Below the pieces are notes generated by a model. It saw only the letters and a program-made list of their open reading frames with translations. It did not search any database and had not been told where the DNA came from. Shown here in pieces: positions 59,521-64,000 of a DNA stretch of 64,000 nucleotides. The stretch comes from Pseudomonas petrae (GTDB lineage Bacteria > Pseudomonadota > Gammaproteobacteria > Pseudomonadales > Pseudomonadaceae): assembly GCF_021728295.1 (NCBI RefSeq), contig NZ_JAKJXE010000012.1:95689-159688 (forward strand). Direction: 5' to 3'. A program made the position numbers and the translations under genes. Within the stretch, counting starts at the first letter, position 1. Each line of letters begins with the position of its first letter.

Positions 59521-60866
59521 TGCAGTGCCTCCGCCAGTTTGCCGTGCAGGCCGCCGAAGCCGCCGTTGCTCATGATCACCACGTGGGTGCCAGGCTCGGC
59601 CTGGTTTTTCACAAGCTCGATGATGCCGTCGAGGCTGTCGCACACTAATGATGGAATGGTGCATTGCGCAGCGGTTGCGGCCAGATCCCAACCCAGATTG
59701 GCCGGCGCATACCAGACCACCTGATCGGCCTGGACCACGCTTTCCGGCAGGCCGTCGCGGTGGGCGCCGAGCTTCATGGAGTTGGAACGCGGTTCGACGA
59801 TGGCGATGATCGGCGCATCGCCAACCTTTTTGCGCAGACCGTCCAGCGTGGTAGCGATGGCCGTCGGGTGGTGGGCGAAGTCATCGTAAATAGTGATGCC
59901 GCGCACTTCGGCGACCTTTTCCATGCGCCGCTTCACACTTTTGAAAGCACTCAACGCTTCGACGCCTTGCTGCGGCACAACGCCAACGTGGCGGGCGGCG
60001 GCGAGGGTCGCCAAGGCATTCGCAACGTTGTGCTGGCCGGTCATGCCCCAATCGACGACGCCCTGGACCGCACCGTCGAACAGCACTTCGAATTTTGAAC
60101 CGTCTTCGCTGAGCAGGTTCGCTTGCCATTGACCGCCCTCGCCCGTGGTTTGCACCGGCGTCCAGCAGCCCATTTGAATCACGCGCTCAAGTGCGGGCTC
60201 GGTGGTCGGGTGAATGACCAGGCCTTCGCTCGGGATGGTGCGCACGAGGTGGTGGAACTGCCGTTCGATGGCCGGGAGATCAGGGAAGATGTCGGCGTGA
60301 TCGAACTCGAGGTTGTTGAGGATGGCGGTGCGCGGACCGTAATGGACGAACTTGGAGCGCTTGTCGAAGAAGGCGCTGTCGTATTCATCCGCCTCGACGA
60401 CGAAGAACGGCGTATCGCCCAGGCGCGCCGAGACGTCGAAGTTTTGCGGCACGCCGCCGATCAGAAAGCCGGGGGCCATGCCGGCGTGTTCCAGCACCCA
60501 GGCGAGCATGCTGCTGGTGGTGGTTTTGCCGTGGGTGCCTGCGACGGCCAGCACCCAACGCTCGCGAAGGACGTGATCAGCCAGCCATTGCGGCCCGGAA
60601 ACGTAGGGCAGGCCCTTGTTCAGGACATACTCGACCGCGGGATTGCCGCGCGACATGGCGTTGCCGACCACCACCAGATCCGGCGCCGGTTCCAGGTGCG
60701 AAGGGTCGTAACCCTGCATCAACTGAATGCCCTGCGCCTCGAGCTGCGTGCTCATCGGCGGGTAAACGTTGGCATCAGAGCCCGTGACTTTATGGCCCAG
60801 ATCCTTGGCGAGCACCGCCAGCGAACCCATGAACGTGCCGCAGATACCCAGAATATGAATGTGCAT
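59517..60866 (-). CDS. mpl: UDP-N-acetylmuramate:L-alanyl-gamma-D-glutamyl-meso-DAP ligase
   Basis: This 449-residue Mur ligase recycles murein tripeptide. It begins MHIHILGICGTFMGSLAVLA (UDP-binding), contains the ATP site VAGTHGKTTTSSMLAWVL and DDFAHHPTAI with VEPRSNSMKLG in the C-terminal domain. These match Mpl rather than MurC. AAGAGGTCGGTC precedes the ATG. It is the first gene of mpl-ubiX-lipoprotein. Confidence 0.95.
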   Translation of the reverse strand: MHIHILGICGTFMGSLAVLAKDLGHKVTGSDANVYPPMSTQLEAQGIQLMQGYDPSHLEPAPDLVVVGNAMSRGNPAVEYVLNKGLPYVSGPQWLADHVLRERWVLAVAGTHGKTTTSSMLAWVLEHAGMAPGFLIGGVPQNFDVSARLGDTPFFVVEADEYDSAFFDKRSKFVHYGPRTAILNNLEFDHADIFPDLPAIERQFHHLVRTIPSEGLVIHPTTEPALERVIQMGCWTPVQTTGEGGQWQANLLSEDGSKFEVLFDGAVQGVVDWGMTGQHNVANALATLAAARHVGVVPQQGVEALSAFKSVKRRMEKVAEVRGITIYDDFAHHPTAIATTLDGLRKKVGDAPIIAIVEPRSNSMKLGAHRDGLPESVVQADQVVWYAPANLGWDLAATAAQCTIPSLVCDSLDGIIELVKNQAEPGTHVVIMSNGGFGGLHGKLAEALQ

Positions 60867-60954
60867 GACCGACCTCTTAAAACATGGGGCGCAGGTTAGC
60901 GTAGAAGGCAGTGGATGCGCACGAGGGAATTACCGAGAGCGAGTGAACGCCAGG

Positions 60955-61951
60955 GTAGGACCGGGCTTTAGCCGGGAAAGCGTCGGGTAGCACACCGCAG
61001 AATTGATGGTACCCACACTGGCCTATTCCCGGCTGAAGCCGGTCCTACTTAAAACCTCGCGCTGCGGATCTTCGGTCTGACGCGGGCAATTGTGGGAGCG
61101 CGCTTGCCCGCGAAATCGGTGTATCAGGCAGCGAATTTCATTGCCGTTCGAACGCCTTCGCGGGCAAGCGCGCTCCTACAGGATGGGCGTCAGCCTGCAT
61201 TATTCCGTTTTCCCGCCCTGGCCCATATACCGGCCAAGAAGCACTTACTGAGTGGGACCGCGATCCCCCAGTAGGACCGGCTTTAACCGGGAAAGCGTCG
61301 GGTAGCACACCGCAGAATTGATGGTGCTCACACAGTCCTATTCCCGGCTGAAGCCGGTCCTACTTAAAAACCTCGCGCTGCGGATCTTCGGTCTGACGCG
61401 GTCAATTGTAGGAGCGCGCTTGCCCGCGAAATCGGTGTATCAGGCAGCGAATTTCATTGCAGTCAGAACGCCTTCGCGGGCAAGCGCGCTCCTACAGGAT
61501 GGGCGTCAGCCTGCATTATTCCGTTTTCCCGCCCTGGCCCATATACCGGCCAAGAAGCACTTACTGAGTGGGACCGCGATCCCCCCAGTAGGACCGGCTT
61601 TAGCCGGGAAAGCGTCAGGTGCCACACCGCAGAATGGATGGCGCTCACACAGGCCTATTCCCGGCTGAAGCCGGTCCCACTGACTGACCGCGATGTCCCA
61701 CTTAAAAACCTAGCGCACCTGCTGGCGGACTGGCTTCACTGACTATGTGCGGTCTGACGCGGGCAATTGTAGGAGCGCGCTTGCCCGCGAAATCGGTTAG
61801 TCGGGCAATACAATGGTTGCAGTTCGAACGCCTTCGCGGGCAAGCGCGCTCCTACAGGATGGGCGTCAGCCAGCGTTATCTCGTTTTCCCGCCTTGCCCC
61901 ATATGCCGCCCAAGGAGCACGTACTTAGTAGGACCGGCTTTAGCCGGGAAG
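60955..61951. repeat. Three tandem composite REP units (A pair + B pair) plus a single family A core
   Basis: This array fills the 1.1-kb gap between mpl and the EatR-like gene. Units are 60955-61180, 61271-61496 and 61588-61856, with a period of about 316 bp. Each has a family A pair, a linker and a family B pair, then a shared tail (GGATGGGCGTCAGCC...CCATATACCGGCCAAGAAGC in the first two). Units 1 and 2 are nearly identical; unit 3 has a longer, different linker related to the unit at 10.4 kb. A lone forward A core lies at 61928-61951. I see no gene here. Confidence 0.92.
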
Positions 61952-61974
61952 GGTTGGAAGGCCTACACAGACCC

Positions 61975-63885
61975 TCAGCGGTTGATCCCATGCTTGCGCA
62001 GCTTTCTATACAGCGTATTGCGGCTTACCCCCAGCTCCCGGGCGGCGTGGGTCATGTGCCAGCGCTGGGTTTCCAGGGTGGCGATGAGCGCTGCGCGTTC
62101 GGCGTCGTCCAACGGGGAATGGGCCACATCGGACTTGGTCTGCGCACTCCCCTGCCGAATCGCCACCGGCAGATCATCAAAACCAATCCGCCCCTCATCA
62201 CACAGCGCCGCCAAGGTACGCAGCACGTTGCGCATCTGCCGCACGTTGCCGGGCCAGTTGAAGTCGAGCAGCGCCTGCCTGGCCTTCGCCTCGATCACCA
62301 CCGACAGCCCGCCCGCCTCCTGCTCCAGCAGAAACTCCAGCAACTGCGCCTTATCACTCCGTTCTCTCAACGGCGGCAAGGCGATTTCCAGGCCGTTTAG
62401 CCGATAAAACAAATCCTCGCGAAAGCTGCCGTCCTCCACCCGCTCCAGCAGATTCCGGTGGGTCGCGCTGATCAGTCGTACATCCACTGCCTGCGGCTCG
62501 CCGCCAATCGGCACCACCAACCGATCTTCCAGCACTCGTAATAAACGGGTCTGCAAGGCCACCGGCATGTCGCCGATCTCATCCAGAAATAACGTGCCGC
62601 CATCGGCCTGTTGCAGCTTGCCGCGCATGCCTTCTTTACGCGCGCCGGTAAAGCTGCCGCCGCGATAACCGAACAGCTCGCTCTCGATCAGGCTTTCGGG
62701 AATGGCCGCGCAGTTCAGCGCCACGAACGGTTTGGCGGAGCGCTGACTCGCCTGATGCACCGCCTTGGCGAACGCCTCCTTGCCAGAGCCGGTCTCGCCG
62801 TTGATCAGCAACGGCACGTCGCGCTCAAACACCTTCAGCGCGCGACGGAAATCAGTTTGCAGCGACGCGTCCCCCAGGCAGATATCACTCGAAGAGACCG
62901 GCACAGCCAACTTGCTGACCACCGGCGTAGCAAGGCCCTTCAGTTCGGCCCTCGATTGCCCACGCAGCACAGCGAAGAATCCCCGTCCATCACGCGTACG
63001 CAGTGGCCAACTGGCGGCGGCATCCGGCGAAGCGCGGTTCAGCAGTTCATCCAGCGAGCAGTCAAACAACGATTCCACGCCCTGCCCGACCAGATCGCCA
63101 CGGCTCAAGCCCAGCAGATTCAGCGCGCTCTGGTTCAGCGCACTAACGCGACCTTCGCCATCAAACGCCAACAGCCCTTCGCTGAACAAACCGACTGCAC
63201 CGGCCTGAAGATGAAAACGCAGCAGCCACTGATCGTCGAAGTGGCGCAGGAAGTAACTGCTTTCGATCATCTTCGCCGACAGATTCACCAACGCCATGGT
63301 GTGAAACTGGCTCTGGCGGGACACGTCGTGACGGGCCGAAGACACGTCCAGCACCGCAAGCAGATCGCCGTGGGGATCGAACACCGGGCTCGCCGAACAG
63401 GTCAGCCCGGTATGGCGGCCGCGAAAGTGCTCGTCGCGATGGATCGTCACCGACTGACGCTCGACCAGGCAGGTGCCGATGCCATTGGTGCCCTCTCGCG
63501 CCTCGCTCCAGTCGGCGCCCAGCCACAGGCCGGCGCGCTCGAAAATCCGCCGGTCCCCGGGCTCGGTCACGCAATTGAGGATGATCCCGCGGGCATCGGT
63601 CAGCAGCACCGCGCTGCCGCCGGCAAGCTGGCGGTGCAGGCTGTTCATCTCGTCGCCGGCGATGGTCAGGACCTGCTGCAACTGCTCGCGACTCTCCAGC
63701 ACGCGCGCATGCTCAAGCACGGTGGGCGCCATGGCTTGCGCGGGGTCAAGGTGATAATCCTCCAGACACCGCAACCATGAACGGGCAATGGAAGGGTCGG
63801 CGCCGGGGCCGTATTGATGGGGCGTTTTGCCTTGGGTAACGGTCAGCACTTGTTCGGCATGGCGCGTCAGGTGATTGCTGTGCAT
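61975..63885 (-). CDS. eatR: Sigma-54-dependent activator, AcoR/EatR type
   Basis: This 636-residue enhancer-binding protein has a GAF sensor domain (about 75-210), a PAS-like segment (about 225-300), and an AAA+ domain (about 335-560). The AAA+ domain contains Walker A GETGSGKE (363-370), a GSFTGA loop (410-415) in place of GAFTGA, and Walker B LFLDEIGDM. A Fis-type HTH (HMTHAARELGVSRNTLYRKLRKHG) ends the protein. Its place next to mpl and ubiX matches P. aeruginosa PA4021 (EatR), which activates ethanolamine catabolism; target genes would lie beyond the window. The identity rests on synteny and AcoR-like architecture. Confidence 0.78.
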   Translation of the reverse strand: MHSNHLTRHAEQVLTVTQGKTPHQYGPGADPSIARSWLRCLEDYHLDPAQAMAPTVLEHARVLESREQLQQVLTIAGDEMNSLHRQLAGGSAVLLTDARGIILNCVTEPGDRRIFERAGLWLGADWSEAREGTNGIGTCLVERQSVTIHRDEHFRGRHTGLTCSASPVFDPHGDLLAVLDVSSARHDVSRQSQFHTMALVNLSAKMIESSYFLRHFDDQWLLRFHLQAGAVGLFSEGLLAFDGEGRVSALNQSALNLLGLSRGDLVGQGVESLFDCSLDELLNRASPDAAASWPLRTRDGRGFFAVLRGQSRAELKGLATPVVSKLAVPVSSSDICLGDASLQTDFRRALKVFERDVPLLINGETGSGKEAFAKAVHQASQRSAKPFVALNCAAIPESLIESELFGYRGGSFTGARKEGMRGKLQQADGGTLFLDEIGDMPVALQTRLLRVLEDRLVVPIGGEPQAVDVRLISATHRNLLERVEDGSFREDLFYRLNGLEIALPPLRERSDKAQLLEFLLEQEAGGLSVVIEAKARQALLDFNWPGNVRQMRNVLRTLAALCDEGRIGFDDLPVAIRQGSAQTKSDVAHSPLDDAERAALIATLETQRWHMTHAARELGVSRNTLYRKLRKHGINR

Positions 63886-64000
63886 TTTTATTCTTCATCC
63901 TGAGCCGGTGCTCTGCGGAGGATTTGCGACTCAGCATCCTCTTCGCCCGGATTCATTGCAATGCTGCGAAAGGCGGGGTGAGCCGAGCTGTCACGCAAAG
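63886..64000. other. Upstream region of the EatR-like gene, cut by window end
   Basis: The last 115 bp hold no visible gene. The regulator's own promoter should be here, and GGATGAAGAA just before the start codon is its ribosome site. No clear sigma-54 -24/-12 element is visible in this short piece. Confidence 0.3.

Overview
The window is a stretch of Pseudomonas chromosome, probably from the P. syringae/P. fluorescens side of the genus rather than P. aeruginosa. Three things support this: GC-rich coding sequence; gene order that, from memory, runs parallel to the P. aeruginosa PAO1 segment from rhlE to eatR (about PA3950 to PA4021); and very many Pseudomonas-type REP elements. It holds about 55 protein genes, nearly all core housekeeping genes. 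I see no prophage, integron, CRISPR array, rRNA or tRNA gene.

Layout. 1-13 kb: the 5' part of rhlE, an EamA exporter, a DEDDh exonuclease, a NYN-domain protein, a DUF2076 protein, a YciC-like membrane protein, an EEP-family hydrolase, hrpB, a small lipoprotein, fieF, a Q-rich DUF6515 protein, an Lrp/AsnC regulator and a DUF2788 protein. 13-20 kb: rluE, amn, aidB and a LadS-type sensor kinase. 20-29 kb: thiD-thiE-hemL, a Sel1 protein, a DUF1820 protein, then miaB-phoH-ybeY-corC-lnt. 29.8-31.6 kb: a tandem REP array and its RAYT (REP-associated tyrosine transposase). 31.6-39.2 kb: a YdcF-like protein, a small unknown gene, leuS-lptE-holA, arfA and a lytic transglycosylase. 39.3-50.8 kb, all on the minus strand: proA-nadD-rsfS-rlmH-mrdA-rodA-mltB-rlpA-dacC-ybeD-lipB-lipA, which links rod-shape peptidoglycan synthesis, lipoate synthesis and ribosome maturation. 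51.4-64 kb: mpg, a DedA-PAP2 fusion, a LON-domain protein, cidB-cidA, a MaoC-type dehydratase, a MORN-repeat/C13 peptidase lipoprotein, an NAD(P)-binding protein, a YceK-like lipoprotein, ubiX, mpl and an EatR-like sigma-54 activator.

The most distinctive content lies between genes. At least two palindromic REP families recur throughout. Family A core: GTGGGACCGGCTTYAGCCGG. Family B core: TGTAGGAGCGCGCTTGCCCG. A third family (C) appears once. A RAYT gene at 30728-31204 sits inside family A arrays. Composite A+B units recur near 10.4 kb and three times at 61-61.9 kb. REP elements supply the stop codons of two genes, the exonuclease and the LadS-type kinase, and the kinase lacks the receiver domain expected of LadS.

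Other points of interest: an arfA gene, too short for ordinary ORF calling, with a 12-bp hairpin inside its coding sequence; a candidate minus-strand small RNA with a strong terminator at 11.9-12.1 kb; and a 39-bp dyad operator upstream of the Lrp-family gene. I found no convincing new multi-gene system. The unusual biology here is the REP/RAYT landscape and its effects on genes.
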